DNA of 64,000 bases from Neckera pumila (GCA_963969595.1 OZ018408.1:38316108-38380107), one strand, 5' to 3'. Shown: positions 45,168-57,877, counted from the stretch's first letter. Translations and numbers: made by a program. The notes: generated by a model from the sequence alone, not told the origin.

Positions 45168-48100
45168 TCAATGGAACATGCTAGTCACAGAGGAGTCACC
45201 GTGGACACGCCAAATTGTTTCGCCCAGAAGATTCGCTACTGACAACACCGTCAGCTGGGGAAAGTAATTCTCCTCCTTCACAGGGATGGTGTTTGTAATA
45301 ATCACCTCTTGGAACAGACCGCCAGACAACCGCTCGATTGCAGGTGGACTGTCAAGGAACACAAAATTTTCAGGAGCTCACAAACATGGCTATGGTCAAA
45401 AAGAATACTTTCTGTGTAGCTGAGACCCATAAAGTTCAATGCAGGCAGTGATTCCTACTAAATGCAGTAGTTCTACAAACTTCATTCCATTGAAATTGCA
45501 TTCAAGGTGAATTCATAGCCAGTTCCATATAGAAATACAAACTCAGAGAATCTACAGCTTAGATTGAATTTTCCGTTGAAAAGCCCACCTGAAAACTGCA
45601 TGTGTGCAGCAAGCATAGACCTCCCGGGCTCCTTCAGCGTGTAGAAGGGCTGCACTGTTGGTAATGGTACCTATTTGAAGAGCATACAGAAGGCATTAAC
45701 CAGTGCATGCAACAAGATTACTATAAAACCAGCATTGCTTATATAATTCTTTCACGCCTACACAACCCGACACATTACCAGCCTGCATTATCCGGTTTGC
45801 AGGAAGAGTCCATACCAGCAGTATCTATCATGTCGTCTACAATGACAGCCACTTTCCCTTTGACATCCCCAATCAGATTCATAACCTGTAATCATCCACA
45901 CTCAGCTTCATAAATATAAACCATCCATACCAACTTTCTGCTGCAAATTAAATTCATTGCAATGTCCATTCACATATTCAAACACATTATGTAATGAAAG
46001 GAAACGACTTGTAAATAAACGCAAAAAGCAAGATACATAGAAAAAGAAAGAAAGAAAAATGAGCAACAGATCATCCCCCAAAACAAGAGGAATAAGAATT
46101 GCGATTAGAAATGAGCTAAATGGTGAGTGTGAAGGACACAAAAGCATACCTCGGAGACGTTATGGCCCTGTCGCCTCTTGTCCACAATAGCCAAAGGAGC
46201 GTCTGATAATTTCTTAGCAAAAGCCCGAGCCCGAGCTACTCCTCCCACATCAGGGGACACCACGACCAGGTCCTCCGACGAGATCATCTTGCTCGCCAAA
46301 TAGTCGAGAATCACGGGTTGGCCATAAACATGATCAACGGGAATATCAAAGTAGCCCATCGACTGGCCAGAGTGCAGATCACAAGCAAGCACACGGTTTG
46401 CTCCTGCTTCGGTAATCAGATTGGCAGCAAGTTTGGCAGCAATCGATTCTCGCCCTTGCGTCTGAAAAAGATTAAAGCCAAACACAATTTAGGAAGACCA
46501 GTATCAGTGACTCACCGTCTGACTAAATGGGGCGCTTCAGGGGGCAGCAACTACTAAAAGACAGATTCACACAAGAAGTCTCCTCACCTTGCGATCGGCC
46601 CTAGCATACCCAAAGTAGGGTATCACAGCGGTGATGGTCTTTGCAGATGCTCTTCGGCATGCATCTATCATGATCAGAAGCTCCATGAGGTTTTCATTGG
46701 CAGGTGGGCAGGTCGGTTGCACCAAGAAGACATCGCATCCACGCACGCTCTCTTCGAGCTGCACATAGATCTCCCCGTCTGCAAACCGCTTGATCTTAAT
46801 CTTACCTAAGTCAAGTCCCATGTAACAAGCAATTTCCTGCAGATACAAGTCGGTAGGTTATGATGGAATTTTCTCCTGCGAAACAGGGATGGATTCTGCT
46901 CCATGAGGAACTATGATATAACGGACTAACATTCATATTTTGAAACCAAACAGAGAAGATGCTACTGCCGACGCAAAACTTGACACAATCTACACACGTT
47001 CTGTACCTAACTGCAGATACAAGAGCTTGGTAGGTCTTGGGTCCCACATGGTGCCGTGAAACTACGCCGCTTATTCTCTTTAAATGTATGATACACTAAT
47101 TCATCATAGGTTTCATGCTAATTTCAACAGCATGTCTTAGTGTACCTCCTGATAGATAAGTTAGGAACATCATTAATGAGCTCTAGTGTTTAGTCACTCG
47201 TTGACTATTCCCTCAAAAGCTTCTAGGTATGGGTCCCAAGGTACAGTAATGAACCCGAAATTTGCAACGACCGTCTGGTATGCTACTTTGGTGGCGCATG
47301 AAATCAAGGATGACTCTAGACAGAATGAACGGTGAATTCAACACTTGAAATGATCACCAGAACTCAACCAGTCAAGACGGCAGAACACCTCAAAGAATAG
47401 AGAAAAAGCTAAAAGTCTTCGCCAAGAGATCCTGTACCTGAGCAAGCTGAGGGTTAGCGCTGCCAGAAAATATCTTCAGCCGCGTGTAGTCGTTCCGCAG
47501 GTCACGCCCTCCCAGGTCAGTCAGAGTCCTGGATCCAAACAACATGTTGCTCCAGTTGTTATGATGCATTGGAGGAATTATTACCCGTCCAGGCGAAGAA
47601 ACAGACGAATTTGTCGACGAATTCGTTATGATGCACTTCTGAAATGATAGACACAATAAACATAATCAGTCCTAGGTCGAAATCATGCAAAAACTCTTCC
47701 AACGCAGAAATACGCATTTGTTAGCACACTGCCAAGTAGAACAATCAGAAGAATACCAAATGACAGACACCTATCAAATGATCCAAAAATCAAGCTCAAA
47801 AGAATATTAACAAGAGCCAGTATGTCTCAAGCCACGCGTAACGGGAACAGAGTAAGGCAAGCATCCAAAACGACACCGATAACCTATTCACGGTACACAC
47901 ACTAAACGACACAGATTAACCTATTCACGGAACGCATACTATATACAACAGACAGAAAATACAGGTCCAATTCCGCTGGGAGACAGAGTGAACAGCATCG
48001 CTGCCACTGCAGTCCCAGGGTAGGTTTAGCACATGCTTATCCAATAACAATTTGAAATTAGAGGATTTCATTTCAACTTACAGGATGTTTCTCTATATTA

Positions 48101-48402
48101 GGAAATTTTTCATACAAATATGGAGCTTTACTTCGGAGCAATTTCCAAAGTTTTCAGGAATAATGAAGTAGTGTCCGAATAGTCCCCAGACTGAGGTACT
48201 TCTGTACAAATCACAGTCAAAGCTCCTCGAAAACCTTCCTACTACAGCCCAATTAATGCACTCCTTCCAAGTAACTCTTCTCACAATGACAACAGCGCTA
48301 ATCACCTGATCACACATTTTTATGCAAAACAATCACGCTATCCAGCTGTGCCAGTCAACAATGCCGAGGCGTCGCAACCCTAAGCTAACCTGCGTCCGCC
48401 AT
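45168..48402 (-). CDS. PRS: ribose-phosphate pyrophosphokinase (PRPP synthetase), eight exons
   Basis: Exons on the minus strand: 48390-48402, 47963-48006, 47438-47638, 46588-46836, 46150-46461, 45816-45885, 45589-45670, 45168-45348. They join in phase to 383 residues. The enzyme makes PRPP from ribose-5-phosphate and ATP for nucleotide, His and Trp synthesis. Visible: [87 protein letters not shown], and the PRPP loop [10 protein letters not shown] (289-298). The sequence closely follows plant class I (Pi-dependent) plastid-type PRS. The first ~60 residues are rich in S, N and T, like a transit peptide. The last six exons are certain. The first two are inferred: a 13-nt start exon (ATG 48400-48402 in a good initiation context) and a 44-nt exon that fits both phases but has a weak donor, which could lie 12 nt further on. 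Confidence 0.92.
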
Positions 48403-49191
48403 CGTCCTGACAACTGCCGAATGTGAACCAAGGCACTACCGAAAGCCCGAAGGCAATAAAATTCGTGGGTAACCCCAACCGCGCAGGGCAGCCGCGCAAA
48501 GTTTCTAACTCAGAGAAAATGCTTAAACACTACCGACTCCGGGGAAAGTTTCCCTTCCTCCGTCCTGAAGGAAATAAGTGTCTGATTCCAATTTCCTCGG
48601 GACTGAAGATGCTTGGAAAGCGCAGAAAAAAACGACTCTGGCGGAATGGTGGTATTGATAGAAAAACGAAAGAATGAAATCTGGCGCACTTTTGACGAGT
48701 CACAAAAAAGTCATATAAACTTGACAACTGTTGGATGACCATCTTGAAACTACCATTTGACAGCTTCATTGCTTAACAAAATACCAATCGCCCTGTTGAT
48801 AGCTTAAGAAAAGTCTAATTTAACAAACGAGCAACATCAAGCCAGTCACCACCTGTACCGATTCTCATTTGAAATCAATGCAAACAGAGTTATGAGGAGA
48901 CCTTTGTTCCTACAGTGCAAGAGCCGAGTTCAGCAAGGTCAACTTTCGATACAACTACTGTACAACAACCAAATCATCAAGCATTACAAACAAACTCTTC
49001 TACTAAGCTTAACATACCATTATTCACTCATCATTCCGTAAGAGAAAAATTTAACAATCACACAATTTTGTGTCCAGACAAAGAGAAAAAAACTCTAACA
49101 ATTCGTAAAAAGAAAAAAAATTCTAATTCTATCTATTCCGAGATCAAAAGTAATCCTCACCAAAAGCTCTCTAAGAGTAGGAAAAAATAAT
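48403..49191. other. upstream region of the PRPP synthetase gene
   Basis: Presumed 5' leader and promoter of the minus-strand gene. Frames on either strand (for example 48423-48677) look accidental. No TATA box can be assigned with confidence. Confidence 0.4.
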
Positions 49192-49278
49192 TCAAGAAAA
49201 GGCCACAATTCAAGAAAAGGTCACAACTCAAGAAAAGGTCACAATTCAAGAAAAGGTCACAACTCAAGGAAAGGCCCC
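49192..49278. repeat. 18-bp tandem repeat, almost five copies
   Basis: The unit TCAAGAAAAGGTCACAAC is repeated with alternating final C/T and a few substitutions. Confidence 0.85.
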
Positions 49279-49303
49279 GGCAGTCCCCCGGCGTCCACTC
49301 GAA

Positions 49304-49797
49304 TCAACAACAATAATGAGCGATGGCCAATTTCGTTACCACGCTCAAAGGCTGTGACAATCGCAAGGTCCCAACGCTGTTGCCACATCGCTGCTGCAGA
49401 GCTTCACCGAATACACTGGAGCTTGAAGCGCCCTGATCCACTATTGCCAAAGCATCCAACGCGCTTCTCAAGTGCGTAGCACGCATAGACATCGCCATCG
49501 CCATCCAAATCAGCAGCAATGCAACGCAAAAAGATGGAAGATCAATGCCGAGAATACTCCAAAGCCCAGGCCCCAAAGGCTTTAATTCTATAGGCCAGCG
49601 CACAGGAGGTATTGTACCAGCCTCATGCGCCGGCGCAGGTGAACGGGGGGTCTGTCCTGAAGGATGAAGTTCGTCGCTTCTGCGCGGCGAACAAGCGCCA
49701 TCTTGGCCTCAAAACCAAGGCAGGCCGCCCCTGCTGCTTTCCGCCGGCTCCGGGAAATTTCCATCAGTGTCAGGGGAGAGTATCAAATCGTAATTAG
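49304..49797 (-). other. GC-richer segment with unidentified frames on both strands
   Basis: The minus frame 49304-49603 (99 codons) has a hydrophobic stretch (CVALLLIWMAMAM) and a Ser/Leu-rich remainder. The plus frame 49612-49797 starts just beside it. Composition differs from the repeats around it and resembles the gene starts at 37350 and 48390. This could be a gene fragment or a first exon, but no family or splice partner is recognised. Confidence 0.2.
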
Positions 49798-49851
49798 GGT
49801 TTCCGAACTTTCGGCAGGTTTATGTTCACTGCCAAATTGAGTTTTCATGTA

Positions 49852-50052
49852 CACTGAATAGGGGTATTAAGGGAACCTATACTGATTAATTGACATCCCA
49901 CACTATATAAATAGCTACCGTGAGTTGTACATCTTGTCTCAAATATGTACAATAAATAGCTACCGTGAGTTGTACATCTTGTCTCAAATATGTACAGTCT
50001 CTAAAGAAAGGTCCCTTTAATTATTTGGTCCCCTTAATACCCCTATTCAATG
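49852..50052. mobile_element. 201-bp MITE with TA duplication and an internal 45-bp tandem repeat
   Basis: Ends are CACTGAATAGGGGTATTAAG and, inverted, CATTGAATAGGGGTATTAAG, with TA outside on both sides (49850-49851, 50053-50054). Inside, a 45-bp unit beginning TAAATAGCTACCGTG is repeated twice head to tail (49908-49952 and 49953-49997), nearly identical. A Tc1/mariner relation is inferred from the TA. Confidence 0.7.
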
Positions 50053-50180
50053 TACCTATTTAAAGTACTTTGAGAAGCTCTTCCAATTGAGTGATAAAAA
50101 TCGTAAATAGGATTTGGGAACCAATTTGGCAAGTTTATATTTATTGTCAAATGTTTAAATTTGAGTTTCCATGTACTTAT

Positions 50181-51098
50181 TTAACTCCTAAAAGACCAAG
50201 GTGATTTTCCTATCAAAAACCACTCAAAACTGTCATTTCTATTGCAAAGAGAAAAGAAATTTTAAATTTTTGCATATCTAAGCGTAAGATCTTATACTTG
50301 ACTTGTATATGAATACGTGGAAGAAATTTCAGAAACTTTGACCATGTAGATTGTAAGATATATGCATTTAAAGTGAAGAAAACAAGTTTTTTGCACCTTG
50401 CTTGACTAGATTTTTTGGCTTTGAATCTTTTTAGTTCAAATTTTTTGCACTAGTGACTTTGATTTTCTACTTATTTCTATTAAGTAGTTGAGTTGAGAAT
50501 CTACAAAAAAATTTAGGAAAAAAAGCACTTAATTTTCACTCATTAAAAAATTGTTAAGTAGAGGCGGATTCAAGATTGAAGAAAAAACGAAATTGTTAAT
50601 AGCTTTTAGATGGAATGGAATCACAATAATTCCAATGGTGAGATTGTTCTAGTAAGAAAATCTTATCTTGTCTAACAATTTTTTGAAAAATTCTAAAAAC
50701 TGCATTCAAAAATGAATTCTACAAGTTATTTTTCCAAGAAGATGCTTAGATTGCTTGAAAAACTAAGATTGTCCATAGTTTTCTCATTATTAGTCCAGAT
50801 TGAATGAACAAAGCTTTACATGTAGACAAAAATATATTCTTTGAGAAAAAAAATTTAAAAAAAATTTATTTTGACTTTGTGTGATTTTTTTTGTACTGCC
50901 CATTAAACTCCAGTTTTGCTAATTGTACCACAACTTTTGCTCAGGGTATAAATTTAAAACGAATAATACGTTCACAAAGCTCTTGCAAAAATACACAACC
51001 TCAAAACATTCCAAAAATATCACAAACAATTGAAACAGTAGGAACCTGCTCGGACCCAAATTGTCCCCTAAGGAGACAAATGGTCCTTTAGGGGTTAA
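50181..51098 (+). mobile_element. TTAA transposon, family A (918 bp)
   Basis: The left end is TTAACTCCTAAAAGACCAAG and the right end is GGTCCTTTAGGGGTTAA. It is nearly colinear with 39035-39961 and carries the subterminal palindrome in degenerate form (about 51060). Its right TTAA is also the left edge of the next element. Confidence 0.75.
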
Positions 51099-52928
51099 TT
51101 CCTAAAATTGCTTGACTAGAAAATTGCCATTTTTAGAACAAGTACCAAATTTCTGAAAAAAGACTTTTTTTGACACATGTAACCGTAGGATCTTATAATA
51201 AGCTTATTTAACCCCTAAAGGCCCAAGGCCTTTTTTCTACCAAAAAACATCCAAAACTGTCATTCTTTTAGCAAAGAGTGAAAACAAATTAAAAATGTTT
51301 TCCTTGCACACATAACTGTAAGATCTAACACCTAACTAGTATGAGAATGTGTGGAAAAAATTTCAGAATTTTTGACCGCACAGATTGCAAGATATCTACG
51401 TTTAAAGTGAAAAAAACAAAAATTTCAGCACATTGTGGGACTGGATTTTTTGAATTTGAACATTTTTAACTTAAAATTTTTACACTGCAGAGTTTTGAGC
51501 TTTAAATGTTTAAAGTGGAGAATTGAGTTGACAATCTACCCAAAAGAAAAGAATTCAAAAAAACTTAATTTTCATTATTGAAAAATTGTTAAGTAGAAGT
51601 AGGTACGAGATAGAAGGAAAATCTAAAATATTCATATTTTTTAGTGGAATTAAAATGCAATAATCCCAATGGTCAGATTATTCTAGCAAGTAAACTCAGC
51701 CATGCAAAAAGAAAAATTTTGAAAAATTTGAAAACTATTGCATTCAAAACGAATCCTATAAGTTATTTTTTTCAAAAAGATGCTCTAACTGCCTGAAAAA
51801 CAAGAATGTCCATAACTTTCTCATAACAAATCCAAATGAAATGAATCAAAGCTTTTTAGATAGACAAAAATATAATCTATGAGAAAAAAATAAAAAATAA
51901 AAAAATAAAATAGTGCAAATTTTTTTTGTTGCCCGCCGTCCCTTGTTTTGAGCTTATTTGGTCATAACTTTTGTTCCCGGGCATCGATTGTGAAAAAAAT
52001 TATATTCCCATGAAGTTAATCAACTTTTCTACGTTCAAAAAAAGTTTCAAAAAATCAGGAGAAAATTTCAGCCCGTAGGTACCTGCCCGAAAACGCATTT
52101 GTCCCTCGAAGGGACAATGGGCTTTTAGGGGTTCAGAACATGTGGTAAAAACTTCAAAAAATTCCACCGCGTGGATTGCAAGATAAGCATTCAACTTCAC
52201 TGAAATCATTTTTTGGGCCATGCAAAAAACTAGGCAGCTGCACTTCACAAGCTTTCTTTTCTATATAAAATGTCCAAAACGGTGGTGCTTCTTTGGATTC
52301 TTTTTCATAGACAAGTTGGCGACATGCTTGAAATATTTTTGATCATTTGGAATTGTACAACATATAGGAAAAAAATAATAAGCAGATAGTAGTAGAGAAT
52401 GACTCAAAATACTAAATTGTTTAGAATTGAATTATAGAATTGAAAAATGCCAATCCCAATGGTTAAAATGTTGTAATAAACAATTTACATCTTATAATTT
52501 ATTTATTTTCAAAAAATATCGGAAATTGAGTAAGATAAAGGACTTCAAAGTTTATTTTGGAGTAGAGAACTCAAAACTGCTTGTAAACAAAAAATGCTCA
52601 TAACTTTTGACTCATTGATCAAAATGGAATGATTAAAAGCTTTCCACGTATATACAATTCTAAGAAACCAATTTCAAATTTTTATTTTTGAAAAAGCTGA
52701 TTTTTTTTTATCTTTCCGAATAGCCTAGTTACCAAAAAAAGTAACATACTAGGCCATAATTTTTTACTCGTATTTTCAAATGTCATGAAATTTAGTGCAT
52801 ATGAAAGATATTCCTTGTCTCCAACTTCTACTAAAATTTGGGTCAGAAATATGAAAATCTCCAGTCACACGTACATACCCAAAATTTCTATATAGCCAAA
52901 AATCGCATGTTGGTCCTTTAGGGGTTAA
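51095..52928 (-). mobile_element. TTAA transposon, family B, reversed, split by a nested family A copy
   Basis: It starts TTAATTCCTAAAATTGCTTG and ends GTTGGTCCTTTAGGGGTTAA. The two halves (51095-51207 and 52132-52928) match the uninterrupted reversed copy 53118-54047 on either side of the insertion point. No transposase frame is present. Confidence 0.7.
51208..52135 (+). mobile_element. TTAA transposon, family A, nested in family B (928 bp)
   Basis: The left end is TTAACCCCTAAAGGCCCAAG and the right end is GGGCTTTTAGGGGTTCA, with the final TTAA changed to TTCA. The perfect palindrome TTGTCCCTCGAAGGGACAA sits at 52099-52117, as in the copy ending at 11148. Confidence 0.75.
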
Positions 52929-53023
52929 AGTACTTTGAGAAGTGCTTCCAGTTGGGCAATAAAAATTTATAATTATATAATTATAAATCACTGAAAAGTT
53001 AGAAGTTTATTTGGAGGGACAAT

Positions 53024-54870
53024 TTAACCCCTAAAGGATCAACATGCGTTTTTTGGCCGTATAGAAATTTTGGGTAAGTATGTACAATTAGACATTTCTA
53101 TATTTCTGGCTGAAATTTTAACCTCTAAAGTTCCATGACTATGTTTTCACCAAAAACACTCAAAATTGTATTTTTAATACAAGTACCAAATTTTTGAAAA
53201 ATAAACTTTTTTGACACATGTAACCATAGGATCTTATAGTAAACTAGTTTAGAAGATGCGGAAATTTTTTTAGAATTTTCCACCATGCGGATTGGAAGAT
53301 ATTAGCATTTGAATTGGCAAAAATCCTTTTTTTGTCCTTGCAAATAACAGGGCAGCTGCACTTCACAGTGTCACATTTGTATAAAAAATGTCCGAAATGG
53401 TGGTGCTTCTTTGAGTTCATTTTACTAAACAAGTTGGCTACATGCTTAAAAATTTTCAAATCATTTGGAACTATACAACATACACAAAAAAAATAGTAAG
53501 TAGAAAGAAATAGAGAACGATCCAAAATACTAAATTGTTAAGAATTTAATTACGGAATTCTAAAATGTAAATCCCAATGGTTTTAATGTTGTAATAAACA
53601 ACCTATATCCTATGATTCCTTTTTTTTTCAAAAATTATTAAAAATTTAGTCAAATAAACAACTTCAAAGTTTATTTCAGGGTAGAGAATCCATAACTGCC
53701 CGAAATCTAAAAAACCTCATAACTTTTGACTCATTGGTCGAAATGGATTGATTCAAAGCTTTCCACGTATTTATAATTCTAGAAAACCATTTTCTAATTT
53801 TTATTTTTGAAAAAAGTGATTTTGTCTGATCTGGCCGAACTACCCACTTACGAAAAAAAGTAACAAAATTGGCCATAACTTTTGACTCCTATTTCCAAAT
53901 GTCATGAAATTTAGTGCATATAAAAGATATTCCTTGCACCTACCTTCTATTAAAACTTCAGCTTAAAACATGGAAATCTCTAGTCACATGTACCTGCCCA
54001 AAATTTCTATAAAGCCAAAAAACGCATGCCGGTCCTTTAGGGGTCAATAGAAGGTGGGGGCAAGGAATATCTTTCATATGCACCAAATTTCATGACATTT
54101 GGAAATACAAGTCAAAAGTCATGGCCTAATACATTATTTTTTTTCATAACTGGGCAGTCCGGGAAGATCAGAAAAAATCACTTTCCTCGAAAACAAAAAT
54201 TTGAAATTGGTTTTCTTGAGTTATATAGACGTAAAAAGCTTTGAATCATCCCATTTTGATCAATGAGTCAAAAGTTATGAAGATTTTAAGTTTGCGGGCA
54301 GTTATGATTTCTCTATTAAAATAAACTTTGAAGTCCTTTATCTTACTCAATTTTCAATATTTTTTGAAAAAAATAAAATCCTAGGATGTAGATTACTTAT
54401 TACAACATTGCCACCATTGGGATTAGCATTTTTCAATTCCATAATTAAATTCTTGACAATTTAGTACTTTGAATCATTTTCTACTACTATCTACTTACTA
54501 TTTTTTTCCTATATGATGTACAATTCCAAATGAAGTGAAATTTTTCAAGCATGCAGCCAACTTGTCTAGGAAAAAGAGTCCAAAGAAGCACCATCATTTT
54601 GGACAAATTTTCATCGAAAAATGAACTTGTGAAATGTTTTTTTGCAAAGCCAAAAAAATGATTTTAGTGAATTTGAATGCTTATATCTTGCAATCCACGC
54701 GTTGGAAATTCTTGAAATTTTTACCATATGTTCTCAAGTTACCATACTACAAGATCCTACGGTTATATGTATGAAAAGAAGTTTATTTTCAAAAATTGGA
54801 TACTTGTACTAAAAATGATAGTTTTTGAGCGTTTTCAGTGAGAACATAGTCATGGAACTTTAGGGATTAA
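53024..54870 (+). mobile_element. TTAA transposon, family B, split by a reversed family B copy
   Basis: It starts TTAACCCCTAAAGGATCAAC and ends GGAACTTTAGGGATTAA. The halves 53024-53117 and 54044-54870 match 60329-61263 directly across the insertion point. Confidence 0.75.
53118..54047 (-). mobile_element. TTAA transposon, family B, reversed, nested in another family B copy (930 bp)
   Basis: It starts TTAACCTCTAAAGTTCCATG and ends CCGGTCCTTTAGGGGTCAA. It is full length. It sits in the outer copy where the uninterrupted 60329 copy reads AATTTCAATAC, so the target was TTAA or TCAA. Confidence 0.75.
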
Positions 54871-55355
54871 GGAATGGAATATCTTATATGGTATGTGAGC
54901 ATTGGTATATAAAAGCATCTTATTATAATTGTATTTTAAACATTATTTCTTAATTTGATAGTGCACAAGTAGTGCATTATTTGGTATTCCTGATCTTTGC
55001 TCAAATGAAGAAATTCTAGACAAAATTCTCTTATTGCTTTTATTGTATTTTTTTTTGGCACAAATGAATAAAGATTTTATTCCAAATTGAGTTTTGAGTT
55101 TACAAAAACATGTGCCTTGCATTAGGAGGGATTTGAGGCCTCTAGAGAGCCGTTTCAGGCCTGTTCCCGCAGTCTATTCTTTTGTTCTGAACCAGTAGTA
55201 ATGCTGTCAGAATTTTACTTAAAAAAAAAGAAAAAAGAAAAAAGAAGTCTTCTCCAAATATCATTTTAAGAAAAAAAAATAATAATAATAAAATTTATTT
55301 TTTTATTTTTATTTTTTTTAAATGACGTGGCACGGTCTTGGCCACATCAGACAGC
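54871..55355. other. unannotated AT-rich sequence
   Basis: Low-complexity A and T runs around 55218-55320. No gene is recognised. Confidence 0.35.
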
Positions 55356-55396
55356 AGTTATCCTGCGTTTCGGCAGTCTAGGAACGCAGGATAACT
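55356..55396. repeat. short perfect hairpin
   Basis: AGTTATCCTGCGTT and its exact inverse AACGCAGGATAACT are separated by 13 bp. The hairpin may be the core of a small MITE, but outer ends were not found. Confidence 0.7.
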
Positions 55397-56034
55397 TGTA
55401 GTCTCTTGGAGGCCTCAAATAACATCTAATGTAAGAACCTTTTGTTCATAGAACTATAAGCAAAACATCAAAGACACGAATAAGATTCTTCAAAGGAGAT
55501 TCAAACACCTCCCGCCCATATGCAATTTAAAGAATGTCCTTGCCATCATTGCTAAGATGAAGATTCCACTATGCAATATGCATCAAAGACAATAAGCATC
55601 AAAATGCAAGAGTCTTTGCCTCCAAGATTAGGAATGAGTTGCATGAATTGGCACCATAAAGAAGTATCAAGAGTAAGCATAGGGAACAAGATGCAAGAAC
55701 CACAGGGGAATAAGCTTCAGGACAGTTGGCACTCCACATGAGACTTATCAGTACTATACACATATAAGAATAGTAAATGTTGTTGTGCTTAACATTTAAT
55801 CAAAGAGTAAAAAAGTATCAAAGATTTAAAGTTTCACTTTAAAATAGTGAGCAAAAAAAATCATGGAGAACAAGGTTTTCAGGCATTGCTTCGCTTTGTT
55901 TCAAAAATCATTTATCTTTTGTATTTAGAATAGAGAAGACAATTTTTTATAAACATACGGGGTAGTAGGAAGTAAAAAGAACAATGTGTGATTAGTATAG
56001 GAGTTTAGTCGCTTATAGTTATATCCAAAAAAAA
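55397..56034. other. unannotated sequence
   Basis: No recognised gene or repeat end. Confidence 0.35.
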
Positions 56035-56280
56035 TTGAACTTAAAAAAGTTTTAAAATCAAATTGAATTTTTTATTCAAAAGTTTGTTTGAGATTTATCA
56101 AGCCTCCAATCAAAAGTTATGGACAAATTTTAGAGAGGGATTGGAAGGGACATTTTTTTTGACATTTTCAAACATCCTCTCTGAACTTTGTTCATAACTT
56201 TTGATTGGAGTCTTGAAATATCAAACAAATTTTTAGAGATGAAAGTTTTTCTTGATTTTAAAACTTTTTTAATTCATTTT
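56035..56280. repeat. fold-back repeat with ~100-bp imperfect arms
   Basis: The left arm (with AAGTTTTAAAATCAA and CTCCAATCAAAAGTTATG) matches the inverse of the right arm (CATAACTTTTGATTGGAG and TTGATTTTAAAACTTTTT) around a centre near 56155. It is probably a decayed fold-back transposable element. No target duplication is evident. Confidence 0.6.
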
Positions 56281-56401
56281 TTTTTTTTAAAGTTTTCTAC
56301 TAAGCCTAAATGAGATCTACTTCAAACATAATTTTTAAGTTTTGACAATGAGAGGTCAAGCTCTCATCTTCAAATTATCCCACATTCTTTGAGTATTCAT
56401 A

Positions 56402-56900
56402 ATGGAGAATGGATTTCAATATAAAAATGATGTCTTCACCCTCCATTCGTACACATGTCAATGCTACAATCCCTTCATTTTACCATCAAAATTTGTTTTT
56501 GATGCCAAGTGGTTAAATTGCATTGATATAACTTGGGCAATGGATTTTTTGGATTTTTTGACAAACCATCTTTCTTTGAAATTATTTGTTGATTTGTATG
56601 TCTAGTTTTAGAATTAGCAAAAAAAAATGGAGCACATCCTAAATGTACTGCTACTATCCTGATACTAAAGCTTACATTAATGTTGTATGGATGAATGTTG
56701 TAGATGAAGACTTCAGAGAGGAAAAGGCAACCTCTTTGAAGGCTACCAAATATTATAAAAGAGACCCAAAAATTGATCTATGGGTGAACTTCAAGAGTAC
56801 TATAAAAATAAAAAATGTACTTTTTGGTCCATATATTAAATCATTTTTTGCAAATTACCTTGGTGATAGATCTTGTCTTTTGGGGATTAATCTTAAATAA
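56402..56900 (+). pseudogene. two adjacent broken frames, unidentified
   Basis: Frames 56402-56605 and 56643-56900 (+ strand) contain coding-like stretches such as FDAKWLNCIDITWAMDFLD and NVVDEDFREEKATSLKATKY. They resemble remnants of an element-encoded protein. No family can be named. Confidence 0.2.
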
Positions 56901-56950
56901 TACCGAGGTCGTTTTGTATCCTTTGGATGGTCAAACAAGCTTTGTGCATA

Positions 56951-57877
56951 TTAACTCCTAAAGGCTTATTGTCCATTCGGGGGACAAATGGGATTTTGGA
57001 CAAGTACCTACAGGCGGAATTTTTGTTGTGATTTTCTGAAACCTATTTTGATGATAGAAAAATTGCTAAGCTTCATGAGAATATAGTTTCTTTTCAATCG
57101 GTGCCGGGGGGGGGGGGGGGGGGGGGGGTAAGTCCAAATAAGCTCAAAATAGAGAAGAGAGGGTAACAAAAAAAAATTGCAAAATTTTTCATTTTTTTCA
57201 TTTTTTTTCTTATAGATTGTATTTTTGTTTATCTGGAAAGCTTTGATTCATTTCATTTGGATTTTTTATGAGAAAGTTATGGAAATCTTGTTTTCCAGGC
57301 AATTAGAGCATTTTTTTGAAAAAATAACTTGTAGGATTCATTTCAGTATGCAATTTTTGCAAGTAAAAAAAAAAAGTTCTACACAGTTTATTTTGCTTGC
57401 TAGAACAATCTCACCATTGGGATTAGTGCATTTTAATTCCATTTTAGAGATATTAATATTTTAGATTTTCTGTCTATCTCATACCTACTTCTACTTATAG
57501 TATTTTTAAGAATGAAAATTAAGTTTTTTTGAAGTTTTTTTTTCCTAGATTGTCAATTCAAGTCTCTACTATGAAGATTTAAAGCTTAAAGCTTTGCAGT
57601 GCAAAACATTTAAATTAAAAATTTTCAAAGTCATAAAATCTAGTCCCGCAATGTGCTGAAAAACTTGTATTTTTCACTTTAAACGCAGATATCTTGCAAT
57701 ATGTGCGGTCAAAAATTCTGAAATTTTTTCCACACATTTTTTATACTATTTAGGTATAAGATCCTACAGCTAGATGTGCAAGAAAATCATTTTTCAATTT
57801 TTTTTACTCTTTGCTATAAAAATGGTAGTATTGGGTTTTTTTTGGCAGAAAAAAAGCCTTGGACCTTTCGGTGTTAA
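56951..57877 (-). mobile_element. TTAA transposon, family A, reversed (927 bp)
   Basis: It starts TTAACTCCTAAAGGCTTATT and ends GGACCTTTCGGTGTTAA. It is colinear with the inverse of 51208-52135. The subterminal palindrome is partly degenerate (about 56969-56987). Confidence 0.75.
57106..57128 (+). repeat. poly-G tract of 23 bases
   Basis: Twenty-three consecutive G lie inside the reversed family A element, where sister copies have only CCCGGG-like or CCCAGACACC sequence. The length is prone to sequencing and replication slippage. Confidence 0.9.

Noticed and set aside
46318..46557. Plus-strand frame within the PRPP synthetase gene
   Set aside because: It is antisense to the highly conserved exon 46150-46461.
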